Part shown: positions 1-11,672 of the stretch, piece after piece
Layout of the letters: each line of letters begins with the position of its first letter
Position numbering within the stretch: position 1 is the first letter of the stretch
From: Mucidula mucida
Lineage: Eukaryota > Basidiomycota > Agaricomycetes > Agaricales > Physalacriaceae
Assembly (NCBI GenBank): GCA_015501055.1
Contig: JADNYV010000009.1
Location: 372,001-436,000 of the forward strand
Length of the DNA: 64,000 nt
Reading direction: 5' to 3'
The notes under the pieces: model-generated
Told to the model about the DNA's origin: nothing
The model's input: the letters and a program-made list of their open reading frames with translations, nothing else
Database searches by the model: none
Program-made: the position numbers and the translations under genes

Positions 1-50
1 ATCCTGATTTTGGCAGTGCAATGAACATTTGAGCAGTGAATCCACGGCTA

Positions 51-2423
51 CTACTCCTTCACCTCCGACTCCTGCTTCACTTTTTGAGCATCCAACCTTT
101 CCATTGCTTCCCTTTTCAATCGATCATCGTCCTCCCGTTTCAGAGTGCTATGCGTCATCAGAAACATCGAGATCACAAACGCGAACGCAGCCATGGACGC
201 AAGAATGATGAAGACGATTCGGAAACCCTTTCGGTAACCGTCCACTAGTCTGGCCAGTAAAGCTGCATCGGCGCCAATAGAGCGTGCGGCGAGAGGATCT
301 TGAGCTAGGGAATCGAACATTGCTTGGTCTAGATCCAGTTTGCGCAAGTTGGAGAGAAAAACGTTGGTCCTAAAATGGCGTCAATGCGTAGAAAAGCAAG
401 CATGTAGAGAGAAGTACACGAGTGTTCCAGATATTGCGAGGCCAAGAGTTCCGCCCACGTTACGAACGAACCTGTAGTCGTGATTAGATTGAAAGTAGCT
501 TGGGAAGAACTCAAATCGACGACTTACGACCGCATGGAAGTGACCACGGCCATGTCTTTGCGCTCAACCGCGCCTTGAACGGCGACCAGTGACCTAAAAT
601 TCGTCAATCGACCTTACAGAGAACACACAAATCGTGGAGCATACGGCTGAAGTGTCTGACCAACACCGAAACCTGTCAGCAGTGAATAACCGACTTGTTT
701 GCCCAGCGACGAATCTGCGTCAAGGGTGGCAAGCAACCCAAGACCAACGGCCCATACAGCCCAACCCGTCAGAATTAATTCCTAGAAGAGCTGAGAAGCT
801 GGAAAAGCAAGACTTCTACATCCTTACTCGATATCTTCCCGTCCAAGTAATAATGAGGCCCGAACCAGAGGAGACGAAGGCTGCGAACAAAGCGCTGGTC
901 AGCTGAGTTGAAAAATTAGTGAGACGCAGTACTTTGAACTACAGTGAGCGCCAGAAGAACTGCCGCACTCTTGACGGGCGAGTAACCGTACGCTACTTGA
1001 TAAAACGTGGGTAGATAAAACACTTGTACCATCGTGAGGTAGCCATTGATGAAATGGGTGATAGCAGCCCCAATCACGATGTGTTGTCGGAAGATGTAGA
1101 CTGTTGACAACGGCTCAACGGCAGCATGATATCCAAGGAATCTGACCTACGTGGTAGGAGAGGGTATTTAGGGACTTTCCCTTCCCAGATTATGAAGCCC
1201 ACAGAAGTGGCCACGCCAACGCACAACGCAGCAAGAACATGGGCGCTGTCCCAAGAGTAATCTGTACCGCCCCAAGTAAGCGACATCTGTGTTCATAATT
1301 GTCAGAGGTAGATATACGCGTAGATTACAGGGCCCGCGTACCACAACTAGAATCGTCGTGGCCAAAACCAGTAACGCTCCGATGAAATCGACCCGTCGGA
1401 GTTTTCTGGCACGAAGTACTCAACATACAGCATCGAAAGAAGGCGAGATGAACTAACATCTTCCAGTCACCTTCAACTTCTTTTAAAGGCATGAAGAAGT
1501 GCACGCATAATGCAGAGAAGACAGTCATGGGTAGTAAGAGACGGAATATCCATCGCCTACGCGTGAATGAGCGGCTTGTCGATCAGGCGCCATTTCAGAT
1601 TTACTCACCAAGTCGAATTTTGTGCGAATGCCCCGCCAATAAGAGGACCAACACCATTTGCGAAGGCTACGGAAATACCCTGAAGAGGATTCAGGATCAT
1701 GCTATGGCATGGGTAAATTAAGATATACCAGAATGCCTTGGTATTTGCCTCTTTCTCGAAGAGAAACCTACGACATTCTCAGCAGACGCGAAAAAATTCG
1801 GGAGACGTGACACACGGTATCAGACACAATGACTTGGCCTATGGTAGGCATCCCTCCACCTCCAATGCCTGCAATCTAGATAGGACGCGTCAAATGAAAG
1901 CAAGATCAAGCGTTAATAGACATACAGCTCGAAATACCAGCAACTGAATAAAGGACGTAGCAAACGCCGACCCCAAATTGCCAATGAAAAAAATAAACAT
2001 CAAGCCGTAAAGGACCGTCTTCCTCGACCAGATATCCGACAGCCGACCATACGTCAACTGAAACGCCGTGCTCGTTCTATCCAAAATCAGCCCTCGTTCA
2101 TTCGAAGAGAAAACACGCACATAAAGAACGACGTCGCGACCCATCCAATCTGATTCCCTCCGCCAAGTTCAGACCCGATGATGGGCAGTGCTCTGCCCCA
2201 ATCGATCAGAAATGCCTCGAAAACGCCAGCACGCTCACACTGCAATCATCGTCTCGTCCAGAAGTCCGGTTATGCTGACCGTCGCGCACGCGAGGAATAT
2301 AGTGATAATCTTCCTTCGCGGTACATAGTTTGTCTGATCTGTGGGCGCGGGAGGAGGCAAGGTGTTCTGCGGCGTCGCTGGCGCCTGTTCATTTGGACTA
2401 GCAGTTTGTACGGCGGTGCTCAT
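51..2423 (-). CDS. MFS multidrug exporter, DHA2 type (14 helices)
   Basis: Multi-exon membrane transporter that probably expels small molecules by proton antiport at the plasma membrane. The start is the Met of MSTAVQTASPNEQAP; a hydrophilic, proline-rich tail precedes the first helix. Helix 1 carries LLDETMIA, the DHA2 form of the 'LDxTIV' motif. The loop after helix 2 reads TYGRLSDIWSRK, which is MFS motif A. A later exon reads IGGGGMPTIGQVIVSD, as in the family's helix 4/5 region. The last exon encodes a helix and a charged Lys/Glu-rich cytoplasmic tail ending VKQESEVKE. Several introns of about 45-60 nt with GT..AG edges separate these pieces, for example near 2180-2233 and 2091-2135. I found no frame break here. 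The substrate cannot be read from sequence. A second DHA2 gene lies at 16-18 kb. Confidence 0.85.
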
Positions 2424-2674
2424 TGTAGATGAGGGTACTGGGGAACGCTATGGTCGTTGAAAGCATTTCGTTATGTATTTAGCTGAATCGCGTGCTAACA
2501 AGTCCGAACCAGTTCAGCTCGGACACGCGTAATAATAAATACAAGTCGCACCTTTGCCGAGTTTTTTGTAGTATTCCGCTGCTGTTTTATCACTAGACAT
2601 ACAAGATGGTGGAAGAGGTAAAGAGGAGAAATGTGATCTCCGGGCCGAGTCGCCAACAAGTATAGTACATTTAC

Positions 2675-4717
2675 TCAGAAGAACAGACCTACAAAACGCT
2701 GGAATACACCAGGCTTAACATTACTATCACTAGTCTCCAACCCCGCCGCCTTCCACACCTCCGCATCATACCCCCCACCAACATAAAACGCGCGCGCGCC
2801 GTAATGTCTCAACACACTCGTCGCGATACTCGCCGAATGTCCATCATACGACAGCACCACCACATCACCATCCAGCGGCCTCGCATAGTCCTTCAAAACT
2901 TCATTCAGAACGGTCCACTGCCGAACGAGGACCTCGGGGTTCAAAAACGGATTAGGCTCCTTTGACGCGTTCAAATCCAAATTAACTGCGCGGACAACAT
3001 GCGAATTGGCAAAGTCCGTGGAGTCGCGTAGGTCAAGGACGATCGTCGTGGTCTTGCCCGCCACCAATTCGCGCGCGCACTCGAACGTTATCTTCCAGTC
3101 GATGCCGTACGGATAGAGATCCGCATCCAACAGCTCCGGGCGCAGGACAGGCGGGAAGGCCGAAGGAGCCAACTTCGAGAAGTACTCTGAGATGTATAAA
3201 AACGGGAGGTCGCAGCAGATGAAAGCGCCTGCGAGCAAAGTGTTATTCATATCCAAACCAAGAATCAACTTCACGTACAGCTCACAAACCCATCCGCACC
3301 CCTTAGTGCATCTAGGCGTCCTTCGGTTTTCATTTTCTCAAGATACTGATAGAGTCCCTTCAGTGCAAGCCCCGAACTCGGACCGCAAAGCAGGCCTTGC
3401 CGACACAGCTCCAGACTCTGCGCATATGAGTCGATGGAAGAGACGTGCTCCTCACAAGTGATGACCTCCCGCCATGGGAGGTCGACTGCCTGAATCAAAT
3501 CAATAGGTCGAGGTCCAGGCACCCTATCGCCAGGAGCTGTAAAGACGCCAAGATTCACAATATCCGGCCTAACAGAGCGAAGGTAAGTGCCTGTCCCGGT
3601 CATAGTTCCTTCAACGAGATATATGAGGCAAGCCCTATGAGTTGAGCAAGTAAACAATACTTACCAGAAGTGCCTATAGCCGCAGCGAATACAGAAATAC
3701 TCGGCAATTGTTCGATGAGTTGCGGTCCAGTCCAACGCATATGCGCCTCGCTGTTCTGTCCACGCTATCAGCCTCTCATTATCGAGCGACGGACAGATGA
3801 ACATACAGCAAAGTTTGAGTACTGCCCCGGATTCCAATGATTCTCCTTCTTGCCATCTTCAATAGCAGCGTAGATTCCGCCGAGAGGATCACTAGGCTCG
3901 ACTTGCGCTGGGCCGCCAAATAGCTTCCTACAAGCAGCGTGAGACCTCGAACGGTGAGTAATACATGGCGTACACTTCTAAGCCCTAAAACCAAAGGTAA
4001 GCATCATTTAGCAAATCGGCAGTAGACTCACGAAAAACCGAAGCATCTGCAACTTCTGCAGCGACGTCTTATTCGATATATACGCCGCAGGCGTAATATC
4101 CGGCGCTCCGTATAGATTGTTCAAAATGGCCAAAGACAATATCGTATTCCCAGACGAACACTCGACTATCTTATCCGTGTGCGGATGGTATTCGCCGGAC
4201 TCCTCCGCGCGGAGCATCATGTTCAGAGCTAGTGCATTTCACTGCATTAAAGAATATTATACTCGCAAGGATAGACACGGCGTACCAGGCAAAGCCTTGA
4301 CATTAGCAGACGGAGTCATAGTCAACATCTTAGCATAAATGCGCACACCGAACGAAGTGAACGGGTGCTCAGGAAGCTCCACGAGCTACATAAATCGTCA
4401 ACATGACTGAAGGCACCAAGTGACTTCAATAGACAGACGTACAGGAAGCGGGAGGTTCTTCCCCGGATTGTGAAGTCACGCAGCGAGTCGGCGCCAGAGA
4501 AGACATTGCGTTCAGAGGGCGTCATCTCAATGAAGCTGAGTAACTCCCGAATGACTTTGAAAAGAAAATATATAAATACTTTCTAGGACCCAGCTTCCAG
4601 ACATGGGAGCCCGAGTCTGAATTCGAGCACAAATACGAGCTGGCTCGGAACGCCAAGGGATTCTGAGGGTAAGCATCAGAACCGCCACATGATGATAATG
4701 GTATATTTACCCACCAT
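2675..4717 (-). CDS. cysteine synthase-like PLP enzyme fused to a C-terminal rhodanese domain
   Basis: Predicted PLP-dependent beta-replacement enzyme (O-acetylserine/cystathionine-beta-synthase fold II) with a rhodanese tail, an architecture known in fungi. In order: KLGPRK and PSERNVFSGADSLRDF, then NPGKNLPLP joined to LVELPEHPFTSFGVRIYAK, then SANVKALPG with the likely PLP lysine, then ECSSGNTILSLA (substrate/PLP 'SSGNT' loop), then GTGTYLRSVRP (phosphate-binding glycines) and GLLCGPSSGLAL. The last ~130 residues form the rhodanese domain (TIVLDLRDSTDFANSHV ... VVLSYDGHSAS). The usual rhodanese Cys position appears as Tyr-Asp (SYDGHSA), so sulfur transfer by this domain is doubtful. One base is missing near 4465: RDF and NPGK lie in different frames with no intron between them. 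The first exon is uncertain; an ATG at 4717 is my best candidate. Confidence 0.8.
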
Positions 4718-4780
4718 CAGTCGCACTAGTTACAATGCAGGAGGACCCCGAAGTCTTCCTTTCATCGTCCCAGCACTGCG

Positions 4781-5714
4781 ATGCAGTATCTCAACACCTA
4801 CCGACCCGCTCCTCCCCCAGCGGCGTTTGTGGAGTTGCACGAAAATACCCCAGTGCAAGCATATGACTTGAACAGCGTCCTTCCAATCCCGCACTCTCCA
4901 CTGGAAACGGAGAAGTTGCGTATCGAGCCCCTCATCGTATGTGAGATACCCCTAAGTGAAGCTGGATTAACGATCCATAGCCCATTTTACACGCCCAAGA
5001 GCTGTCCCATGCGTTTATGAAGCCATCTCAGAACGCAGACGACGTTTGGTTTTATCCATTTCCTGATGGAAAGCCTTATGGTCAGCACTGGATTCAATGT
5101 ACAACAAACTCCACTCACCGATATGATCTTTTAGAAAGCAAAGAAGACACATTGAAGTACATGGAAAAGCAACGGCGCAGACCCAATGTCTTGACGTTCG
5201 CAGCTATAGACAAGCAAACAGGGAAACTGGCTGGCGTTCTAGCGTAGGTCCTTCGCCTGTCAAAGTTATCTCATTGACACGTCCATCTACAGCCTGGGTT
5301 GCGATCCAACCCAAGCGACACTCGACGTGAAGATCATGGGCATCAAGATCTTCCCCGAATTCCGCGGGAAACACGTCTTCACGCATGCCTGTCACCTTCT
5401 TCTCAGCTACGCGTTCGATGAGCTTCGTGTCGTACGCGTCGGATGGAGAACCCCGCCAGAGAATATCAGGAGTCAAAAGGCGGCAGAGAAACTTGGTTTA
5501 ACGCCGAGGGAACTATGCGGTGGGTTTATTCCTCAGTAAAATCAGTTCAAACTCAACGAAGAATAGATGCTATGAAGTTTCTCCACCTATGCCCAGCTCG
5601 CCGTACCCGCATTTCAAGACTGTGGCAGACGGAAGCAATCGTGTCACTGAAGACGGCGTCGTGTATTCAATGACTATTCATGATTGGTTGGGAGGTAAGA
5701 GAGACAAACTGTAG
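4781..5714 (+). CDS. GNAT-family N-acetyltransferase (RimJ/RimL-like)
   Basis: Acetyl-CoA-dependent N-acetyltransferase of the cytosolic GNAT type. The start is MQYLNTYRPAPPP. Exon 1 ends LRIEPLI at a GT donor (intron 4937-4980) and continues PILHAQELSHAFMKPSQN. The fold elements are VLTFAAIDKQTGKLAGVLA (beta strands before the bulge), then TLDVKIMGIKIFPEFRGK, where RGKHVF stands for the Q/RxxGxG/A acetyl-CoA loop, then ENIRSQKAAEKLG, the standard NxxSxxAAEKLGF motif. The last segment, VTEDGVVYSMTIHDW, matches the family's terminal 'D.ViYSIt..dW' strand. After AEKLG the reading frame shifts by one base at about 5498 (GGTTTAACG; one more T restores GFNAEGTMRW). The donor of intron 2 is also not clean. 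It is transcribed divergently from the cysteine synthase-like gene, so the ~60 bp between them holds both promoters. Confidence 0.75.
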
Positions 5715-5904
5715 AAGCTGTTGTAGAAGCAATATATTCAAAAATCGGTACTCCAGTAGACCAGTCCTATCATACGAAACATGAGAACGTGCACAGAGTG
5801 ACACCAAGAATAAGTCCGTGGAATTTTTGAAAGCATCGACGCGGTATAACTTGAAGATTCATCATCTGCAGATACGGTGAAGTCATCAAGTTTTCGAAAT
5901 GAAG

Positions 5905-6450
5905 CTATGTGGCGCCATCGAGACCCGCAGGGTAAATCTGAATTTCACGCTCGTCCACTTCCCTGTCGTCGAGCTGCAGTTCGTCCGAGCTCATCGCGCG
6001 CGAGAGACGCTCCATGGGTATCCCCTTGATGACTCGGGACTTGACTCGGGAACCAGCACGCGCGTCGACGGTCCAGACAACCACATCATTGCCAAAAGAA
6101 CTGGTTCGATTGCACTCGGATGGCCGTACGGGATTCCGGGACCTGGCATGTGAGGCCAAAGGAGGACGAAGGAATGTAAAAAGGCAACATCTGATGTCCG
6201 ATGAGCGCGCCTATCGTAAACGGTGTCCGGGGGAACACTAAGGGTGGAGAGGAGGGGGCGGCGACGGCGAGGGCTATTGCCCAGAAGATGAGAACCAGTG
6301 AATTGCTGATGTGTCTGGTAGCGTTGATAAGCAATGATGAGGATAACGTACCGGAGGCGACTCACACGAGCAAAGACGAGCCAGGCCAACGTCATCGTCG
6401 GCGAGGATGGCGGAGCGAGAGCCAGCAATAGGACGATTGTTGGATAGTAA
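5905..6450 (-). CDS. possible small multi-exon membrane protein
   Basis: Weakly supported. On the minus strand, stretches that look coding are VLLLALAPPSSPTMTLAWLV, then after a GTGAG..CAG intron NSLVLIFWAIALAVAAP, then HSFVLLWPHMPGPG and EPVLLAMMWLSG, then a hydrophilic tail RVIKGIPMERLSRAMSSDE. This gives about four hydrophobic segments and an acidic C-terminal tail ending at 5905. The pieces are in different frames, and I could not find splice sites that join all of them, so one or more indels may be present. No family was recognised. It lies between the GNAT gene and the CFEM gene. Confidence 0.35.
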
Positions 6451-7291
6451 TCATTTCGCGTTGTGTGCCGTTGTAGACGTCGTCCAAGATTCAGCGCGCG
6501 GTAGCCGTGTTATCAGGAGAGCGATGATACGGAGAATGGCACATGAAGGGGAGAAGTAGCGAGAGGCAGTGATGGGGGCGAAACGATGCTCGTGGTGAAC
6601 GAGAAAGCCTTTTATGCATTTGAAAGTTTTGATATGTTTTGATATGATGAGGCAATTTTGCACGCGCCTTTCCGCGATTGGCTCGGCATTTGCCGAAACC
6701 AGGTACATGACAAGTCTTCGAGCTTTCTACAAGAGGACTCTGATCTTGACCTTGTGACTCGTATACGACACTAAGGCCATGTTTCGAAGTTGAAGAGCTC
6801 CAGCCAAGTAAACATGAATGACCGCGCAGACTTAGAAGCATAGTCACCTGCAAATGTTCTCTTTAACAAGTGGAACATGTGCTCGCAGTTATTGAGATGT
6901 AGGCAGCCAGTCGTCTACTAATCTACCGATGAACAGACATCCACATGCGCGCTTTCTGAAATACGACTTGATGGACGCGCAGAGAATGATTGATTAGCCT
7001 TCGCGCTGAACGTACAGTACCACTGATGTTTGGTACATCATTTGAAACATGGCGTTGAATGATTCGTACAACACTTTTCAGTCAGCACCCTAAATCAATT
7101 CGCCTCAACACAAGGAACGATTCTCAGCTCTGGAAGACGCTTTCAACTTCTTCGAAGCCGTTTGGAATGGTCTTCAACATGCTTCGCATTGACCACGAAT
7201 TACGTTTTTTATCCACAGCAATACAGATGTATGTAAAGGGTTCCAGAGGTATACGTATAGTCCAAAACAATGATAGCGCTAAAGAATGCAA
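6451..7291. other. intergenic, no gene recognised
   Basis: Only short overlapping open frames without recognisable motifs or splice-consistent extension. It contains an A/T-rich 3' flank of the CFEM gene (7200-7291). Confidence 0.5.
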
Positions 7292-7972
7292 TTACAGTAA
7301 CATGTTTCCACCGACAAGAATGCCCGCCACCAATACAGAGCCAGTCATGACCTTGGCGTAATCCATACCTCCCACCTGGCCGGCAGCGGCGTTGGAAGTT
7401 GACGCAGCGCTAGCTCCCGTCGACGCGCCGGTAGAAGTGCCGCTTGAAGAGGGGTGAGTCGCAGTGCCGCTGGCGGCGTGACTGCTAGTCGCTGCTCCAC
7501 CAGCACGAGTGGAAGTGCCCGACGTCGTTCCAGACGCGGACCCAGCACCCAATGCTAAGAGAAAGCTTAAGCATAACGTACGCCATAGTTCACATGGTCA
7601 AACTTACCAGCACACTGCTGCTGCTGAACCTGCTGGGCAGCGGCAAGCTGGTCAGGGCAAGCGTTGGTGATGCAAGCGGCAACGGCGGTCTGGTAGGCAG
7701 TGTTCGTGCAGACACACGTTACGTCGGTGCTAGAGGGCAACATTAATTCAGTGGATGTGTTTTGACATAGCGTCAACATACATATCAGGGCACTCCGCGG
7801 CGGCAGTTTCGTCTGTTGCGCACGTCGTGATGCAAGCTGGAATGTCTGTCGGGATTGTACCCCCAGCAGTGTCTGTGCCTGTGGCGTCGATGTCGGTGCT
7901 CGATTCGTCCTGAGCGTGAACGGCGACGACGACAAGGGCGAACAAGGCGGAGATCTTGGCAAAGGAGAGCAT
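7292..7972 (-). CDS. CFEM-domain secreted GPI-anchored protein
   Basis: Extracellular cysteine-rich CFEM protein. In fungi this family works in haem/iron acquisition, adhesion or host interaction. The start is MLSFAKISALFALVVV, a clear signal peptide cleaved near AVHAQ; the in-frame upstream Met at 8029 would bury it. Exon 1 holds PACITTCATDETAAAECPD. A GTATG..TAG intron (about 7733-7781) follows, then TDVTCVCTNTAYQ, AACITNACPDQL and QQQCAG. That gives eight cysteines, the CFEM number, with an Asp just before the central TCVC pair as in haem-binding members. Exon 3 is a Ser/Thr/Gly/Ala-rich spacer ending in a hydrophobic GPI signal (MTGSVLVAGILVGGNMLL). All introns are canonical and no frame break is seen. 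Confidence 0.9.
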
Positions 7973-8453
7973 TTTTGTTCGTGGATGGATTATGGTGGTA
8001 GTTTGGAAAGAAGCTGAATGGCACGACATATGACGCCGCGTTTATATAGTCGCCGTCCTTCTTCGCTTTCCCGTTTTAGATACACCGATCTTCTCATCCC
8101 ACGGTGTACAGTCCCATGCGGTCTTGATATTTTGCGCCGTTTCATTACCGTGGGTGAGACGTAGTGAGGTATTGTACTCTGCGCAGTAGTGCGACAATGT
8201 TCACTTCGGTCATTATGCTCACCTGCCCCCACAGAAATGCAGTCTGTCACGCACGTTGACCCAACACAAAGGATACAGCCCGCCCTGTCACCCCATTTGC
8301 ATCACCTCCTCTTGCTCATGAGTCGTCTGCGGTTTCGCAGGAGTTGTGCGCTATTTTTGTTCCTGAATTTTCTTCAAAGCTCCTAGTCGAGGCTTCGATA
8401 GTGCTCTGCAAAATGGCAGTGAGGGCGATGCGTTGAAGAGTCAGAAGATAGTC
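7973..8453. promoter_or_regulatory. CFEM gene upstream region
   Basis: No credible gene. It contains the CFEM promoter side (a TATATA-like GTTTATATAG box about 65 bp upstream of the CFEM ATG, around 8040) and the 3' flank of the bZIP gene. Nothing else is seen. Confidence 0.4.
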
Positions 8454-9048
8454 TTACTCTGCTGTATCACTACTGTTTTTCTCATTTCCAACCCCTTCCG
8501 GAGGCATCGCGTGACCGTATTCGCACCATAACAGCTGCGCAGCAAATGTATTGCCGGTCTCCTCCATCATGCTATTCACTAACCACAGTTTGCGCTTGAC
8601 GATCTGCGGGAAATATCCAAAGCTAGGGATAGTCTCAGGAGTTGACAGGTAGACGACATCCATCTCGACAGCGATCATTCGATTCAACAAGCTAGCCCAA
8701 TCGCGTACAGTCTTAAGCAAAAGGAAGAACGATATAATCTATGCAAGGGGCATAAGGTAATGCAACTCGATTGGAAACAGACGTACCTCAATACGATGGC
8801 CCAATCTTATGAGCCCTCATCATCCCCTCATAAATTTCCGCCGTCGCCTTCCACCGAGCCAACTGCTCACTCAACTTCCCAACACGCTCCTCCAACTGCT
8901 GCACATATGCCCTCTTGCGCTGGCGGCTCCGCTGAGCTGCAAGCCTATTCTGCCTGCGCTTATTCTCCACCTCCTTCACGAAACGAGGAGGATCGTCGTC
9001 GGCGTCGAATAGTTCATCCTCGAGTGTGTAAGGATGCCAGGGGGGCAT
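8454..9048 (-). CDS. bZIP transcription factor
   Basis: Small nuclear DNA-binding protein. The start is the Met of MPPWHPYTLEDELFDADD at 9048. The basic region is NKRRQNRLAAQRSRQRKRAY, with the invariant N-x7-R (N and R of NRLAAQRSR). It is followed by a leucine zipper with heptad positions in VQQLEERVGKLSEQLARW. The second exon, after an intron at about 8716-8785, encodes TVRDWASLLNRMIAVEMDVV and a C-terminal part ending NEKNSSDTAE. Immediately before the donor the main frame hits a TGA (GPSY*). Reading one base over gives LGHRIE joined in phase to TVRDWAS, so an extra base (GGG for GG) near 8813 is likely. Targets cannot be inferred. Confidence 0.8.
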
Positions 9049-11672
9049 TGTCGATTTGGGGGGTGGGAGCCCGTGAATATTCCAGATGATCAAGCGAATT
9101 CTCCGTATATATGGTTGACTGTGGATAAGCCCGAACGGGAAGCCTGTGCTGCAGTGACAGTGGCGCAGTATATATGACTCCAGCGCTAAATCGGGTAATA
9201 CCGAGTCACCGATATAGCGAGTCATCTTAGGTGCTGAGAAGCATTTTAACATAGGAATATAGCGAGCGACCAACAGTGTACCAACCGACCAACGCCACAA
9301 GTAATCAGACTCGCATAGTCCTCTTTGATGATGCAGGATGTGGAACAGAGCTTGAGGTGGCGAGCTACGCAGACCAAGTACTCAATACCTCGCAGTCCAA
9401 TACGCAAGTAGTATGCTAATATATTGACGGATCTGGTGCATAAAACCATTTGCAAGATGAGATCGTGTTTTTGCCGGCGGCCCGGCGTGCTGTACAAGAG
9501 CCGCCCCCAAGCGCCGGATGCAAAAACCGTCAGCTAGTTTCGCGGTCCCGAATGCCTGCGCGGCGCGCCATCAACAGTGAACATCTGAACAAGCGGATCC
9601 GTAGCTGTGTAGCGTCCAAGTCGAAGAGATTTTGTCGTCCTGCTGTGATAGGGATCCCAAAATGTTTGATGAGATACTTAGTGATACATACTACGAAGCG
9701 GGGCGGGAGCCGAGAAAAAAATCCAGGTGTTCGCAGCCGGTATGTTCGTGTGTAACTACGAACAAGAAGTAAAGCGAGGGCGAAGAACAGATAATTGAGC
9801 AAATGTTGGATGCAGTTTACGCGTTTCTAGACCATGATGGAGGTTAGGACGAAGTCGATCGCGGACACGTGTACCATTTTACTCTCGAACCACCACTAGC
9901 ATCGTCATAATACTCGCCGAATTCTCCAACCATCTACTCTCTTCGCTGTCTTCAAATCGGTTGGCGTCTCTAGTCTACTAGGCTATCATGAGCTCTTATA
10001 GTAAGCTTGCTACTGTCGCTTTCGACAGCTCTAGATGCAATGTCCCTTGGCTTTGTTCTTCGTCGGAGTAGCTAGGGTTCTGGGCTTCATAAAATACAGT
10101 AGCTTTCAGTGTGGAAAACCTCCGACCGCATTTGGTCTCACACTGAGGACAGCTTCCGGATCACTGACTATAGCGCGCCGATGGGCAAAGCGATGTTATG
10201 AACGAAAAGCGCGGGTTTCTCTTTGGCGCTGTACTAGTGGACTTGTTCCAATACTCGGTTCCCATCTTTGGATAGGTGGTATGTCATTCCGTGTTGCCTA
10301 TTATCGTTTTCTTAGACGCCAAAGCACGGCATAGCGGTAATTCAGCTCCCTTCAACACGCCTACAGTACATGATAAGACTCTTCTTTCCCACTCTCTGTC
10401 GCGCAGTATTAATCTACGGTGGTGCCTACTCCGATTTTCTCATTGAAACTGTTATAGATTAGGTCACGGGTCCCTTTTGCGCGTTAATCTGTGTATATGT
10501 TATCTCCAAGTTCCCCTTGAACTTTGCTTCGAAATGGTGAAGTAACTGCTTTGCTTGGCTGTCACATCGTACCATTTGGGATTGGGGCGTTCTTCTCTGA
10601 CGATGGTACAAACAACCGGTTATCCGATTTCGCCTACTCATGCATCATGAGATGCACTTGTCTATAATTTGCTGAACACGATGGATAAACACCTCTCCTT
10701 GATTGGCCTCCACACCATTTTATGTGACTCCGCTTCCACCATCATTCATTTCCGTGGCACTTCAGCATGTTGTACCAATGTATGAGTCACGCGTATGTTC
10801 CGAACTCATATTGCCGGTCCTCGACACGTCTTCCGTCGATCCAACGGCGGTTGTATTGTAAGATAACCCCAGTCTACGACAAAGACAGACTAGATGTCGT
10901 TCTGTAATAGATTACGGGCGTCTAAAGAATGTCGCGTACTTACTCCCGCGCCGTGGAAACATTCGGCCTTTTCCTTGCGAGGTATACAGCTGGCAGTAGT
11001 TAACTAACTTGGTGCGTTTCCTTAGTCTGTAGTCATGACAATCTGATTGACCAAAGGCTCTTTGGCAGACGAGGTATGAACACGGAATGGTAATTACGTC
11101 TGGACGTCCAAAAATCGACTCAAAGGCGCTTAAGCAAGTGCCCTGGCTGATCTGGTCGGGTCCGATTGACACCCATATGATAATCCTCGAAAAGATCTGC
11201 GACACTATCCGCAATAAGCGAAATGGCGAAATAATGAACAAGGTGCCCGACTGTCATACTTGGACCTGCGCGCGTCAACAGATCAGATCGTCTGTGAATC
11301 GACCTGGACAGTGAATTGTGGGTTCAAGTCTTTATCCTATAAGTCAGTTTCATGCACGTCCATCTCAGGTCCGAGCGTTGCCGCGAGGCATCAGAGTTCT
11401 GCCTCGTGCATAAAGAGAAGACCTGATGATGATCATCGACGTGCGAATCCGCGTTTCAGGCATCTAACCTTCTAGATTATTCAACAACGCCGGGCTTCCT
11501 CCGACCATAAAAATTGTGTTCAAGTCCGTGAACTCTTTCTCACTTGTTTTCATACCATTGTTTTCAAACCATCATCCTTGCTATCCCCAACATCAAGAAC
11601 ACGCTTCTAACGATCCACGATCGTAAGTATCGTTTCTGCGCCACATCGCGTCGACTAACGTCGCCACTCAAG

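Noticed and set aside
10912..11241. 109-codon frame also seen at 35806-36135 in the other arm.
   Set aside because: Opposite in direction to the arm genes, with frame-changing differences between copies and no domain; conservation is explained by the repeat.
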